The notes under the pieces were generated by a model that was not told the DNA's origin, did not search any database, and saw only the letters and a program-made list of their open reading frames with translations. Below, piece after piece: positions 44,385 through 53,737 of a stretch of 64,000 bases of DNA. Each line of letters begins with the position of its first letter. Within the stretch, counting starts at the first letter, position 1. The translations under genes and the position numbers were made by a program. Origin of the DNA: Rudanella lutea DSM 19387 (lineage in GTDB: Bacteria; Bacteroidota; Bacteroidia; Cytophagales; Spirosomataceae); assembly GCF_000383955.1 (NCBI RefSeq), contig NZ_KB913013.1:5165694-5229693 (forward strand). The letters run 5' to 3'.

Positions 44385-45107
44385 ATGGGACGCGCGTTTG
44401 AATACCGGAAAGCCCGGAAAATGAAACGGTGGGGGCAAATGGCTAAGACCTTCACCCGCATTGGTAAAGACATCGTGATGGCGGTGAAAAGCGGTGGCCC
44501 CGACCCCGACACCAACGGCCGACTACGGGCGATCATTCAGAATGCCAAGGCCGCCAACATGCCCAAAGAAAATGTGGAGCGGGCCATCAAGAAGGCTTCT
44601 TCAAAAGAGCAGGAGGATTACAAAGAAATCACCTACGAAGGATACGCACCCCACGGTATTGCCATTGTAATTGAAACAGCGACCGATAACCATAACCGGA
44701 CTGTAGCCAACATTCGGAGCTATTTCAGCAAGTGCGGGGGGAGCCTCGGCACCAGCGGTATGACCGACTTTATGTTCGACCGGAAGAGTGTGTTTCGGAT
44801 TGCCGCCGACGATAGCGTGGACACCGAAGAACTCGAACTGGAACTGATCGACGTGGGTGGTGACGAAATCGAATTCGACGAAGAAAACGGCCAACTGGTA
44901 ATCTACGGCGAGTTTACGGCGTTTGGCAGCATCCAGAAATTCCTCGAAGGCAAAGGCTACGAAATCAAAGGGGCCGAGTTTCAGCGTATCCCCAACGATA
45001 CGAAGGAGCTAACCGAAGAACAGGTGGCCGATGTAGAGAAACTGCTCGAAAAAATCGAAGAGGACGACGACGTGCAGAACGTGTACCACAATATGAAAGA
45101 AGAATAG
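44385..45107 (+). CDS. YebC/PmpR family protein
   Basis: This 240-aa protein matches the whole family: MGRAFEYRKARKMKRWGQMA at the N-terminus, TRIGKDIVMAVKSGGPDPD, NMPKENVERAIKKA, YEGYAPHGIAIVIETATDN, and the acidic last domain. YebC proteins were described as transcriptional regulators; more recent work ties some to easing ribosome stalling on proline-rich sequences. The C-terminus EKIEEDDDVQNVYHNMKEE is typical. Its 3' end faces the PUL across a repeat and a strong terminator. Confidence 0.95.
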   Translation: MGRAFEYRKARKMKRWGQMAKTFTRIGKDIVMAVKSGGPDPDTNGRLRAIIQNAKAANMPKENVERAIKKASSKEQEDYKEITYEGYAPHGIAIVIETATDNHNRTVANIRSYFSKCGGSLGTSGMTDFMFDRKSVFRIAADDSVDTEELELELIDVGGDEIEFDEENGQLVIYGEFTAFGSIQKFLEGKGYEIKGAEFQRIPNDTKELTEEQVADVEKLLEKIEEDDDVQNVYHNMKEE

Positions 45108-45121
45108 CTTCTGGAGGGTTC

Positions 45122-45223
45122 ATAGTTTTTGGTTTGTCGTTTCTGGTTGTAGAAAGTTTGCTGTCTGCGTACAGCCTTTGTGCAGCTAACACCAGAAACT
45201 AAAAACCATAAACCAAAAACCAT
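45122..45223. repeat. Word-type inverted repeat, AACCATAAACC family
   Basis: ATAGTTTTTGGTTTGTCGTT-type words on the left are complementary to ACCAGAAACTAAAAACCATA-type words on the right, with an extra word in the right arm. It directly abuts the terminator at 45224-45269 between convergent genes. Confidence 0.78.
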
Positions 45224-45269
45224 AAATAGCAACGCCCCCGCCGATTTCTCGGCGGGGGCGTTGCTATTT
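45224..45269. terminator. Strong bidirectional terminator between the YebC-family gene and susD
   Basis: A perfect 21-bp stem (45224-45244 with 45249-45269) closes a TTTC loop. The core is CAACGCCCCCGCCGA/TCGGCGGGGGCGTTG, and the A/T ends give U-runs in both directions. Confidence 0.92.
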
Positions 45270-45284
45270 ATGGCGAGCCCCGGC

Positions 45285-46724
45285 TTAGTAATTCGGGTTT
45301 TGCGTCAGGTTTGGGTTCAGGTCGATTTCGCGCTGCGGAATCGGGAACAGGTTATGTTTTTCCTGCACGTTTTCTTTCCCCTTTGCCTTCAACACACTCA
45401 CCAGACGGCCCGTGCGTACCAGATCAAACCAGCGTTGGCCTTCGGCGTTGAACTCCCACCGGCGCTCGTCGTAGAGACGTTGCCGGAATCCTTCTTTACC
45501 CAAAGCAGCCGTGAAGTCGACCGGCGAGGTAGCGTTGAGTCCGAATCCAAAGGCCCGCCGACGAATCGGATTGGCTGCGTTGAGAGCTAATGCCGTGGGA
45601 CCGTTCAGCTCGTTTTCGGCTTCGGCAAACATCAGTAAGACATCGGCGTACCGGATAATCGGGAAGTTGTTGTTGGCGTCGCCAAATGCCCGCGCCGAGG
45701 GGTCCTGGTATTTATTGAAATGCTGGAACGTGTTGACCGTACGGCCCCCGCCATCTACATACGAGTTGATGAATAACTCACGCCGTTTGTCGGTTGGGTC
45801 GAAGCTGTTGTAGAACTCCGTAGTCGGGAAAAATGACCCGAAGCCCCGACCCGTAACGGGTGAGTTTTCGGGCGCGAAGTACGTAACCATACCGCTACCC
45901 TGGCCGGTGCCCTGCCCCACAAACTGAATCTCGAAGACCGACTCCCGGCCGTTTTTGTTCGAAATAGCAAAGGCATCGGCGTACCGGTCGAACAGGCCAT
46001 AGCCGTACTTGGCCGCGTTGTCGATTACCTCTTTCGACTTGGTCCGGGCGTTGGTGAAGTCTTTCCGTTGCAGGTACACCTTAGCCAGCATGGCCTTGGC
46101 CGAGCCCGCCGTTGCGCGACCGAGATCGGCCCCGGTAAACCGGTCGGGGAGCGCCGTTTCGGCATCGGTCAGGTCTTTGATGATCTGCGCGTACACCTCG
46201 TCGGCCGTAGCCCGCTTCACATCGCGGCCATCGGCCAATGATTTGGTTTCGGTCAGCATTAAGGGCACGCCACCCCACCAGCGAACGAGGTAGAAGTAGT
46301 AGAACGCCCGCATGAATTTGGCCTCGCCCACGAGCCGTTTTTTCAGGTTTTCGTCCATCTGAATTCCCGGAATCCGCTCAATGGCCGTGTTGGCCCGGTT
46401 TACGCCCTGGTACAGAATCTGCCACGACTGGGCCACAATACCGTTGGTTGGGATGGTCTGAAAACTCCAGATCTGAATCCGGTCGGCGTTGTTGAGCAGC
46501 AGGTTCATATCGTCGGACGGAATGTCGCCCATGATAATGAAGTTCCGACTCTGATCGCCAATCTGGTTGGCAACGTCGTACACGGCATTGACGGCCGCTA
46601 CAGCATCGCCGGCGCTGGTGTAAAAGTTTACGGGAGCCAGTGCCGAGGGGGGCGTTTCTTCCAGTGAGCAGGCCGACAAGCCCAGCACCAGCAGAGACGA
46701 ATAAAGAATATGGTTGATTTTCAT
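45285..46724 (-). CDS. SusD/RagB family nutrient-uptake lipoprotein
   Basis: This 479-aa surface lipoprotein has a lipobox (LLVLGLSACS) and the SusD helical TPR-like fold (NFYTSAGDAVAAVNAVYDVA, then AKFMRAFYYFYLVRWWGGVP), with the C-terminal RYADVLLMFAEAENELNG and DERRWEFNAEGQRWFDLVRT. It caps the SusC channel and binds glycan. It is the last gene of the kduI-GH88-susC-susD unit, 20 bp after susC. Confidence 0.96.
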   Translation of the reverse strand: MKINHILYSSLLVLGLSACSLEETPPSALAPVNFYTSAGDAVAAVNAVYDVANQIGDQSRNFIIMGDIPSDDMNLLLNNADRIQIWSFQTIPTNGIVAQSWQILYQGVNRANTAIERIPGIQMDENLKKRLVGEAKFMRAFYYFYLVRWWGGVPLMLTETKSLADGRDVKRATADEVYAQIIKDLTDAETALPDRFTGADLGRATAGSAKAMLAKVYLQRKDFTNARTKSKEVIDNAAKYGYGLFDRYADAFAISNKNGRESVFEIQFVGQGTGQGSGMVTYFAPENSPVTGRGFGSFFPTTEFYNSFDPTDKRRELFINSYVDGGGRTVNTFQHFNKYQDPSARAFGDANNNFPIIRYADVLLMFAEAENELNGPTALALNAANPIRRRAFGFGLNATSPVDFTAALGKEGFRQRLYDERRWEFNAEGQRWFDLVRTGRLVSVLKAKGKENVQEKHNLFPIPQREIDLNPNLTQNPNY

Positions 46725-46744
46725 GGTTTTTCGCAGATGAAAGA

Positions 46745-49700
46745 TTAGAAGCCAAGTACTAAGCCGCCGAGGAAAATCCGGCTACCGGGGTAGCTGCCGT
46801 AGTCGGTGCCCTGGCTCAGGGTGTTCTGCCCAAACCGGTTCACCTCCGGATCGAAGCCCGTGTAGTTGGTAAACGTCAGCAGGTTCTGCGCGCTCACGTA
46901 CACTTTTACGTTGTTCATTTTCACCTTCCGGCTAATGGTCTGGGGCAGGGTGTACGAGAAGTTCACGTTTTTCACCCGCAGGTACGAGCCGTCTTCAATC
47001 TGGCGGTCCGAAATCACGTAGGCGTTACCCACAGCATTGGCGCGCGGCATAGTCGTGCTGGGGTTGGTGGGCGTCCAGCGGTCGAGTACCCGGCGCGACT
47101 GGTTGCTCACACCCGTCAGCGACTCCAACTCAAACCGGTTGATGTTGAAGATGCTGTTGCCGTAGGTGCCCTGCATGAAAATGCTCAGCTCAAACCCTTT
47201 GTACGAGAACGTGTTGGTCAGACCACCGAAAAACTTCGGTTGGGCATACCCCAGAATCACGCGGTCGCTCTGGTTGATTACGCCGTTGCCATCCTGGTCC
47301 ACATAGCGAATGTCGCCGGGGCGGGCCGTTTTCTGCGCCGATGCATCAACCTCGGCCTGATTCTGGAAGATACCGTTTGACCGCAGACCGAAGAACAAGC
47401 CCACTTGCTCACCTACCCGTACCAGACCCGAGTTGGGTAGCTGAAGGTGTCCGCTCGACTCACCCGCCGGAAACTCACGCTGGCTACCCAGATCGAGTAC
47501 TTTGTTGCGGTTGCCGGCAATGTTGAACGACGTGGTCCAACGGAAAGCGCCCGTCGTATTCACCGAGTTGATCCCCAGTTCGACACCCCGGTTGCGGATA
47601 CTGCCGAGGTTTTGCAGGGCCGATGCATAGCCCGATACAAACGGCAGGGGTACCGACAGCAGCAGGTCGGTCGTTTTCTTGTCGTACACGTCGGCGGTCA
47701 GGGTCAGACGATTGTTCCATAGACCCAAATCCACCCCGATATTGGCTTGTGCGGTGGTTTCCCAGCGCAGGTCGGGGTTGGCTACCCGCGTAGGCCCGAT
47801 CCCGATGGCTACCGTATTGTTGAAGTTGGCGTTTTGGGTGCCGAGCGTTGCCAGCGACTGGTACTGACCAATTTCCTGGTTACCGCTCAAGCCGTAGCTC
47901 ACGCGCAGTTTCAGATCATTCAGCACGGGGTTGCCTTTCAGGAAGTCTTCTTCCGACAAACGCCACGCTACCGAACCCGATGGGAACACGGCCCACTTGT
48001 TGCCCGTCCCGAACCGCGACGAACCGTCGGCCCGTACGGTAGCCGTTACCAGATACTTACCGGCATAGTCGTAGTTGACCCGGCCGATGTATGAGTTCAA
48101 TTGCCAGAGGGCCGCCGACGAGGCCGGAATGAGCGGGGTAGAGGCTCCGCCGAGGTTGTAGAACGTCAGGTTGTCGTTGGCAAAGCCCTGCGACACCGCC
48201 CGCACGCTCTCAAACCGGTTGCCCTGCATGGTGTAGCCCGCCAGCAACGTCACGTTGTGAATCGAGTTAAACGTTTTGTTGTAGGTCAACGTGTTTTCGT
48301 TCAGCCAGTTACTGGTCTGGTTGTTCTGAATGGCACCCTGACCGCCCAGCTGCGCGCCCGAAGCCGTGAGCCGTGAGATGTAGAAGCTGTTTTTGCTGTA
48401 ATTGATGTCGGTACCGAAGCTCGTACGGAACGTCAGGCCCGGAATAATTCGGTAATCAACAAATACATTGCCCAGCAAACGGGTGCCTACGGTCTGGTTT
48501 GACGTACCGAGGGCCTGAGCCACCGGTGAGCCGATCTGAATCCTGCCCGGTGTGTTGAACACCACGAGCGTACCGTCGGGGTTGTACACCGGTTGCGTGG
48601 GCGAGAAGTTCAGAGCCGAGTACACCACGGTCGCTCCGTTGCCACCATCGGCATCGGTAGGTACGGCAAATGTCCGGGTACGCACCAGATTGAGGTTGGT
48701 ACCGAGACTGAATTTGTCGTTCAGCTTGTGGTCGAAATTGAACCGCAGCGAGCCCCGGTCGAACTTTGAATTGATGATAACCCCCTGCTGATCGAAGTAG
48801 TTACCCGATACGGCGTAGCGGGTTTTGTCGTTACCGCCTGAGGCTGTCAGTTGGTAATTCTGCATCGGCGCGGCCCGGAAAATCTCGTTTTGCCAGTTGG
48901 TGCCTTCACCGAATCCGGCAATCTGTTCGTTGGTAAACACAGGCTGCCGCCCGGCATTAGTCTGCGCTTCATTGACCAACTGAGCGTACTCAGTCGCGTT
49001 GAGCATCGGAATCTGCCGACGCACGTTCTGCACTCCATAATACGAGTCGAATTCGATGCGGTTCTGGCCCGCCTTACCGCGTTTGGTGGTGATCAGTACC
49101 ACCCCGTTTGCCCCCCGTGAGCCGTAAATAGCTGTGGCCGAGGCATCTTTTAGAATCTCCATCGACTCAATGTCGTTGGGGTTCAGGTTGGGGCCGTTTT
49201 CGTTGTACACCGGAAATCCGTCGATCACGTACAGCGGTTCGTTGCCAGCGTTGATGGAGTTGCCACCCCGTACGCGGATGCTTACCCCACCGCCCGGCGC
49301 GTTGGAGGCCTGCGTTACGAATACGCCCGGCGCGCGGCCCTGCAGGGCCTGTCCAACGCCCGTGACGGGTACCGCCCGAATCTCTTTGGCCGTTACCGAA
49401 GCCACCGAGCCCGTAATATCGCTCTTGCGCTGGGTACCGTAACCCACCACGACTACTTCGCTCAGATTCTGCTCATCGGACACCAGCTGCACATTGAACG
49501 ATTGGCGGTTGCCTACCGTAATCTCCTGCCGGGCGTACCCAACAAAGCTGAACACCAGTACGGCATCGGGACCGGGCACCGAAATCTGAAACTTACCGGT
49601 ATTGTCGGTAGTGGTACCACGGTTAGTGCCGCGCAGTGTTACGCTGACACCCGGCAGGCCTTCGCCTTTCTCGTCGGTTACGCGGCCCGAAACGCCCTGA

Positions 49701-49888
49701 TCGGCCACGGCGACCAAAATAGGCCGTTCGGGGCGGGCCAGGCTAAGGCCGGGAATCATCAGGGCCACCAGCAGGGCAGAGCCGCACACCAGCCGCTTTA
49801 CGCCCGGAGGACTGGCGAGTCCCGGACTGGCGAGTCCCGGCAGGCGATTCTCCTGGGTCGAGGGTGTTGAATGTTTTGGGGTTCTCAT
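46745..49888 (-). CDS. SusC/RagA TonB-linked outer-membrane transporter
   Basis: The ATG at 49888 is chosen over a TTG five codons upstream. The 1047-aa protein has a long N-terminal leader with a PGLASPGLAS duplication, a hydrophobic signal (LVCGSALLVALMIPGLSL), a carboxypeptidase-like domain (GRVTDEKGEGLPGVSVTLRG), the signature VVVVGYGTQRKSDITGSV, a plug with YVIDGFPVYNENGPNLN and EILKDASATAIYGSRGANGV, and a beta-barrel ending in a SRIFLGGLVLGF strand. It imports oligosaccharides in TonB-dependent manner, with SusD as lid. Confidence 0.96.
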   Translation of the reverse strand: MRTPKHSTPSTQENRLPGLASPGLASPPGVKRLVCGSALLVALMIPGLSLARPERPILVAVADQGVSGRVTDEKGEGLPGVSVTLRGTNRGTTTDNTGKFQISVPGPDAVLVFSFVGYARQEITVGNRQSFNVQLVSDEQNLSEVVVVGYGTQRKSDITGSVASVTAKEIRAVPVTGVGQALQGRAPGVFVTQASNAPGGGVSIRVRGGNSINAGNEPLYVIDGFPVYNENGPNLNPNDIESMEILKDASATAIYGSRGANGVVLITTKRGKAGQNRIEFDSYYGVQNVRRQIPMLNATEYAQLVNEAQTNAGRQPVFTNEQIAGFGEGTNWQNEIFRAAPMQNYQLTASGGNDKTRYAVSGNYFDQQGVIINSKFDRGSLRFNFDHKLNDKFSLGTNLNLVRTRTFAVPTDADGGNGATVVYSALNFSPTQPVYNPDGTLVVFNTPGRIQIGSPVAQALGTSNQTVGTRLLGNVFVDYRIIPGLTFRTSFGTDINYSKNSFYISRLTASGAQLGGQGAIQNNQTSNWLNENTLTYNKTFNSIHNVTLLAGYTMQGNRFESVRAVSQGFANDNLTFYNLGGASTPLIPASSAALWQLNSYIGRVNYDYAGKYLVTATVRADGSSRFGTGNKWAVFPSGSVAWRLSEEDFLKGNPVLNDLKLRVSYGLSGNQEIGQYQSLATLGTQNANFNNTVAIGIGPTRVANPDLRWETTAQANIGVDLGLWNNRLTLTADVYDKKTTDLLLSVPLPFVSGYASALQNLGSIRNRGVELGINSVNTTGAFRWTTSFNIAGNRNKVLDLGSQREFPAGESSGHLQLPNSGLVRVGEQVGLFFGLRSNGIFQNQAEVDASAQKTARPGDIRYVDQDGNGVINQSDRVILGYAQPKFFGGLTNTFSYKGFELSIFMQGTYGNSIFNINRFELESLTGVSNQSRRVLDRWTPTNPSTTMPRANAVGNAYVISDRQIEDGSYLRVKNVNFSYTLPQTISRKVKMNNVKVYVSAQNLLTFTNYTGFDPEVNRFGQNTLSQGTDYGSYPGSRIFLGGLVLGF
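49809..49838. repeat. 15-bp tandem duplication in the susC leader
   Basis: GGACTGGCGAGTCCC occurs twice in direct tandem, in frame, giving PGLAS twice ahead of the hydrophobic signal core. Each unit is itself nearly palindromic (GGACT/AGTCC). Confidence 0.85.
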
Positions 49889-49933
49889 AGAAGTTAGTAG
49901 CAAAATAGGTTGTGTGAATTCAGAGGGGTTGAG

Positions 49934-51127
49934 TTACGATTTCTGGCCGCCTTTCTTGCGGAGGGCATCGTACCGAAGCAGTGCCTCCAGGTAGTAATAA
50001 TCGGCGTACACCAGCGGGGTATTTATTTCGCTGTTGCCGGGTTTGTGGCCTACGCTATGCTTCAGAATAAAGTGGTTGTTTTCACCCAGGTTAGCCCGGT
50101 AAGCAGGTGTCGAAAGGCTTTGCAGCATCTGCTCGGCGTTTTTGAAATAGGTTTTAGCCGATGGGCCACCATACGTGCTTAGTTCAAGCAGGGCTGCGGC
50201 CGTAATGGCACCCGCTGAGGCATCGCGTTCCTCGCCCGGCCGGTCAAAGTCCCAGTACGGAATCTTGTCGGCGGGCATATTTTTGTGGTTGAGCATGAAG
50301 TTGGCAATGCGCCGGGCGTGGTCGAGGTACTTCTTGTCTTTGGTTTCGCGGTACATCACCGTGTAACCGTACAGACCCCATGCCTGTCCCCGCGACCAGG
50401 CCGATTCGTCTTCAGCACCCTGGTGGGTTTTCTTCGCTTCTACTTTGCCGCCATCGCCGTACAGGATTACGTGGTAGCTGCTGGCATCGGGCCGGTAATG
50501 ATTTTTGAGGGTATTGTCGGCATGAGTTACCGATAGGTTGTACAGGTCTTTGTTCCCCGACTCCCGGGCCGCCCAGAACAAAAACTCCAGGTTCATCATG
50601 TTGTCGATAATAACCGGATACTCATACCGCTTACCGGCGCGGTCTTTGAAACCCTCCCACGACTTAATGACGCCGTAATCGGGCCGGAACCGGGTCGCCA
50701 GCGACTTAGCCCCGGTGAGCATGATCGGCTTGTAGGCCGGGTTTTTGGTGAGCCGATAGCCATTGCCGAACGGGCAGTAGAGCATAAAGCCGAGGTCGTG
50801 CGTGCGGGTATTGTACTGCTCCTTAGCCACGGCCATAGTCCATTTGTGGGCGGCCTCTTTCCACTTGGGGTCGCCGGTTTGCTCGAACAGATACCAAAGC
50901 GAGCCGCCAAAAAAGCCGCTGCACCACCAGTCCGACTTCATGTCGCGGGGAGTACCGTCGGGGTTGGTCGATTGGGGGAACCGCGTCGTGTCGGGGTGGC
51001 TACGGAGCATCCCTTCGTATTGTTTGGCGGCAAAGGCAAACGCGCCTTTTACATCCACGGGGGCTTGCGCAAACGAGAGGTTAGCCAGCAATAAGCCGAC
51101 CATCAAAAAACGGAAACGAAACGTCAT
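49934..51127 (-). CDS. Glycoside hydrolase family 88 (unsaturated uronyl hydrolase)
   Basis: This 397-aa enzyme has signal peptide MTFRFRFLMVGLLLANLSFA and the (alpha/alpha)6 barrel of GH88 (DWWCSGFFGGSLWYLFEQTG, then DDESAWSRGQAWGLYGY-like WSRGQAWGLYG and DASAGAITAAALLELS). Members cleave the 4,5-unsaturated uronic acid that polysaccharide lyases leave at the non-reducing end. Catalytic Asp candidates are in IIDNMMNLEFLFWA and in the early THDLGFMLYCPFG. Its ATG overlaps the kduI stop by 4 bp, so the two are translationally coupled, which matches their consecutive reactions. Confidence 0.94.
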   Translation of the reverse strand: MTFRFRFLMVGLLLANLSFAQAPVDVKGAFAFAAKQYEGMLRSHPDTTRFPQSTNPDGTPRDMKSDWWCSGFFGGSLWYLFEQTGDPKWKEAAHKWTMAVAKEQYNTRTHDLGFMLYCPFGNGYRLTKNPAYKPIMLTGAKSLATRFRPDYGVIKSWEGFKDRAGKRYEYPVIIDNMMNLEFLFWAARESGNKDLYNLSVTHADNTLKNHYRPDASSYHVILYGDGGKVEAKKTHQGAEDESAWSRGQAWGLYGYTVMYRETKDKKYLDHARRIANFMLNHKNMPADKIPYWDFDRPGEERDASAGAITAAALLELSTYGGPSAKTYFKNAEQMLQSLSTPAYRANLGENNHFILKHSVGHKPGNSEINTPLVYADYYYLEALLRYDALRKKGGQKS

Positions 51128-51975
51128 TTTAGTTCAGAAATAGGGGTAAAATCCATGTCAGTAAAATCCATATTCTCGCCCGCCATGCCCCAAATGAAGG
51201 AGTACGACGAGGTACCACAACCCGAATGAATCGACCAGGGCGGAGACAGTACCGCCTGGTGATTGGCCACCACAAGGTGCCGGGTTTGCTGGGGAGGGCC
51301 CATCAGGTGAAACACCCTGTGGTCGGGGTGCAGGTCAAAATAGCAGTACACTTCCATCCGGCGGTCGTGCGTGTGGGCGGGCATCGTGTTCCAGACAGAC
51401 CCCGGCTCCAGCACCGTAAGGCCCATCACGAGTTGACAACTCGTAAGTCCGCCCGCATGAATGTATTTGTAAATGGTGCGCTCGTTGGCTGTTTCGCGGG
51501 CGCCCAGTCGGGTTGGGTTGGCGTCTTCCTTAGCCAGTTTGGCCGTTGGGTAAGCGTGGTGAGCCGGGGCCGACATCAGAAAGAACCGGGCCGGGGTGGC
51601 CGGGTCGTCGCTCCGAAACTGCACCGATTGGCTGCCTTGCCCCACGTACAGCCCGTCGAGCGTATTCAGGGCGTATGGTTCACCATCCACTGTTACTGAG
51701 CCCGCACCTCCTACGTTGATGACGCCCAGCTCGCGCCGTTTCAGGAAAAACTCGGTTTTGAGGTTCTCGTAGGGTGGCAGTTCAACGGCTTCGAGCAGAG
51801 GCATGGCTCCGCCTGTAATGACGCGGTCGTAATGGGTGTACACCAACTGAATCTCGTCGGCTTCAAACAGCGATTCGATCAGAAATTGCTCACGCAGATT
51901 TTCGGTACCCAGTTGGGCCATCTCGGTCACAGCAATTGCCTGGCGTATCGGTAACGAAAGCGTTTTGGTCAGCAT
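51124..51975 (-). CDS. kduI: 5-dehydro-4-deoxy-D-glucuronate isomerase
   Basis: This 283-aa cupin-type zinc enzyme isomerises 5-dehydro-4-deoxy-D-glucuronate (the spontaneous product of the sugar that GH88 frees) to 3-deoxy-D-glycero-2,5-hexodiulosonate. Characteristic segments are GGAMPLLEAVELPPYENLKT, FFLKRRELGVINVGG, MPAHTHDRRMEVYCYFDL (metal His and Glu) and WSIHSGCGTSSYSFIWGMAG. It is the first gene of the PUL and is divergent from the LacI gene. The next enzyme, KduD, is not in the locus. Confidence 0.96.
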   Translation of the reverse strand: MLTKTLSLPIRQAIAVTEMAQLGTENLREQFLIESLFEADEIQLVYTHYDRVITGGAMPLLEAVELPPYENLKTEFFLKRRELGVINVGGAGSVTVDGEPYALNTLDGLYVGQGSQSVQFRSDDPATPARFFLMSAPAHHAYPTAKLAKEDANPTRLGARETANERTIYKYIHAGGLTSCQLVMGLTVLEPGSVWNTMPAHTHDRRMEVYCYFDLHPDHRVFHLMGPPQQTRHLVVANHQAVLSPPWSIHSGCGTSSYSFIWGMAGENMDFTDMDFTPISELK

Positions 51976-52396
51976 AAAGTAAGCAAGGTTGAGGCTCGTT
52001 GCCCGTTGCAGCTAAACGGCCTGTTTGTGAGGTTAATACCGGCTCGGTATGCTGTCAGTGTGCTACGTATGGGGTGTGGCTTATTGGAAAAGTGAAAATC
52101 CGATTGCCAGCTACCCATAAAAGCTCACCTTTTTTTACATACCGGCCGAATGCCTATTCCTTAGACGTTGCCTTGAAATTATAGGCCTTTTTGAAGCCTG
52201 TCAAGTGCGGAAATACCTACGTAAGCCGTTTTTTCAATGCAAACGTTGCCGCAAACGTTTGCGGGAAATAATTATTTTTTGATAACTTTAAACTTTAGCA
52301 ATACGCAAACATTTTCGAACGAAACGAGTATAGCGCTGGAATAGCGTCTTTCTTAATTGGCTAATATTTGAAAAGTTACATTTTAACTCGATTTTT
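51976..52396. other. 421-bp divergent control region between kduI and the LacI gene
   Basis: No gene is seen in this gap. It holds the palindrome at 52238-52262 and, further to the right, a GCAAACATTTTCG half-match near 52305 and AT-rich sequence before the regulator start. It should contain promoters for both the PUL and the regulator. Confidence 0.6.
52238..52262. promoter_or_regulatory. Putative LacI-type operator(s)
   Basis: GCAAACGTTTGC (52251-52262) is a perfect 12-bp palindrome with the central CG typical of LacI/GalR operators. It is preceded by the related GCAAACGTTGCC about 12 bp to the left, with a third partial copy near 52305. It lies between the PUL and the divergent LacI-family gene, the natural regulator. 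Confidence 0.7.
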
Positions 52397-53434
52397 ATGA
52401 AGGCTACGCCCGTTACGATCAAAGACATAGCCCGGTCGCTGAATATTTCAATTTCAACCGTGTCGCGTGCGTTGCGGGGTATGCCCGAAATTCACCCTGA
52501 TACCCGAAGCGCTGTCATGCGGCTGGCCGAAGAGCTCGACTATCAGCCCAATCAGTTGGCTAAGAGCCTGCTGAAGAGCCGCACCCGGACCATCGGGGTC
52601 ATTGTTCCCAATCTGAGTTACCATTTTTTTGCGGCTGTACTCAACAGCATTGAGGATGCCGCCATGCGGGCGGGCTATAGTGTACTCGTTGGCCAAACGC
52701 AGGAGTCGTATTTGCGCGAAAAAACGACTCTCGAAAACCTGCTCCGTAGTCAGGTCGAAGGGATTATTATGTCGCTTTCGCGCGATACCGATCATTACGA
52801 GCATGTAGAGCGCCTAATCCGGCGAAACATTCCGCTCGTACTGTTTGACCGGCACGCCGAGGGAATCGATGTTTCGAAAGTGATTGTTGATAATTATCAG
52901 GCCGCATTTGGGGCCACCGAGCACCTGATTGAGCAGGGGTGTAGCCGGATTGGGTTTCTGGCAGGCCCCCCGCATCTGCTGTTGAGCAATCAGCGAATTG
53001 CCGGGTATCGCGATGCCCTGCTTCGGCATCAGTTACCCGTGTCGGATCGGCACATTTTCCATTGCGATTACACGCAGGAAAGCACCGTGATGCAAACGTT
53101 GTCGATCACCAATCTCTCCGAACCGCTCGATGGGTTGGTGGTAATCAGCGATCGGGTGGCCTATCCGGCCTTGTACATTATGAAACAACGGGGTGTGCGG
53201 GTGCCGGAAGATTTGGCCGTAGTGAGTTTCAACAACGAGCCGGTATCAGCATTTTTCTCGCCGGGCTTATCGAGTGTGAACCAACCCATTAACGAGATCG
53301 GACTCGAATCGGTACGGCTGCTGTTGGCGCAGATTGAAGCCCCCGATGGCGAGGTTCCCCGCCAAACACAGGTGATGCCCACGCAACTGATTGTGCGGGA
53401 GTCGTCGCAGCGGAAAGGGGTAATAGGAAGTTAA
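52397..53434 (+). CDS. LacI family transcriptional regulator of the PUL
   Basis: This 345-aa regulator has the N-terminal HTH (TIKDIARSLNISISTVSRAL, residues 7-26) and hinge helix, then a periplasmic-binding-like sensor domain (RTIGVIVPNLSYHFFAAVLN, ISDRVAYPALYIMKQRG, VVSFNNEP). It is divergent from kduI across a 421-bp control region with a LacI-type palindrome, so it likely responds to a uronate-derived metabolite and controls kduI-GH88-susC-susD. The effector is unknown. Confidence 0.94.
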   Translation: MKATPVTIKDIARSLNISISTVSRALRGMPEIHPDTRSAVMRLAEELDYQPNQLAKSLLKSRTRTIGVIVPNLSYHFFAAVLNSIEDAAMRAGYSVLVGQTQESYLREKTTLENLLRSQVEGIIMSLSRDTDHYEHVERLIRRNIPLVLFDRHAEGIDVSKVIVDNYQAAFGATEHLIEQGCSRIGFLAGPPHLLLSNQRIAGYRDALLRHQLPVSDRHIFHCDYTQESTVMQTLSITNLSEPLDGLVVISDRVAYPALYIMKQRGVRVPEDLAVVSFNNEPVSAFFSPGLSSVNQPINEIGLESVRLLLAQIEAPDGEVPRQTQVMPTQLIVRESSQRKGVIGS

Positions 53435-53454
53435 GAATTGGGTATAAAAAAACA

Positions 53455-53481
53455 ACACCGACCTCAAGTATGGGTCGGTGT
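53455..53481 (-). terminator. Minus-strand terminator after the structured RNA
   Basis: ACACCGACC (53455-53463) and GGTCGGTGT (53473-53481) form a 9-bp stem. On the minus strand it runs into TGTTTTTTT, while the plus strand has no T-run, so it serves minus-strand transcription, that is the RNA at 53578-53737. It lies 20 bp past the LacI stop. Confidence 0.75.
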
Positions 53482-53577
53482 GTCGAATTACACTTCATCA
53501 ACAAACTAAAAACCAATCGAATCGTTTAGAGCGATTGAAGAGCCACATCGGCGGTCTCATTCGCCATTACGATCATG

Positions 53578-53737
53578 CTGTAGGAGGGGGACTCGAACCA
53601 CCCACGGTGCGGTTAGCCATAGTACAACTCTGGTGGTCAACCCCAGTCGCTCCGAAGAGCGGCATTATGCTACGTTTATCCCGTTATCACCACCCCCGAG
53701 ACAGGAGGGCACGTCTGCCAATTTCGACATCCTACAG
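53578..53737 (-). ncRNA. Structured RNA with tRNA-like ends, identity unresolved
   Basis: On the minus strand CTGTAGGA (53737-53730) and TCCTACAG (53585-53578) form a perfect 8-bp terminal stem. Just inside the 3' strand is a T-arm-like GGTTCGAGTCCCCC, and near the 5' end AATTGGCAGAC resembles a D-loop of leucine-type tRNAs. A CCCTC/GGGGG stem-loop follows, and the middle has a GCTC-TTCG-GAGC hairpin and a GGTT/AACC stem. At 160 nt it is twice a tRNA, so it is not a normal tRNA; it lacks the GGGGC start, tag frame and length of tmRNA. Promoter, boxA and terminator all point to minus-strand transcription. Confidence 0.6.

Noticed and set aside
53578-53737. Reading the structured RNA as an ordinary tRNA-Asp (GTC in the CTGTCTC loop) or as tmRNA
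   Set aside because: The distance between the putative anticodon arm and the T-arm is about 87 nt, far beyond any variable loop. The D-stem is irregular. tmRNA would be over 300 nt with a GGGGC start and an ALAA-type tag, which are absent.
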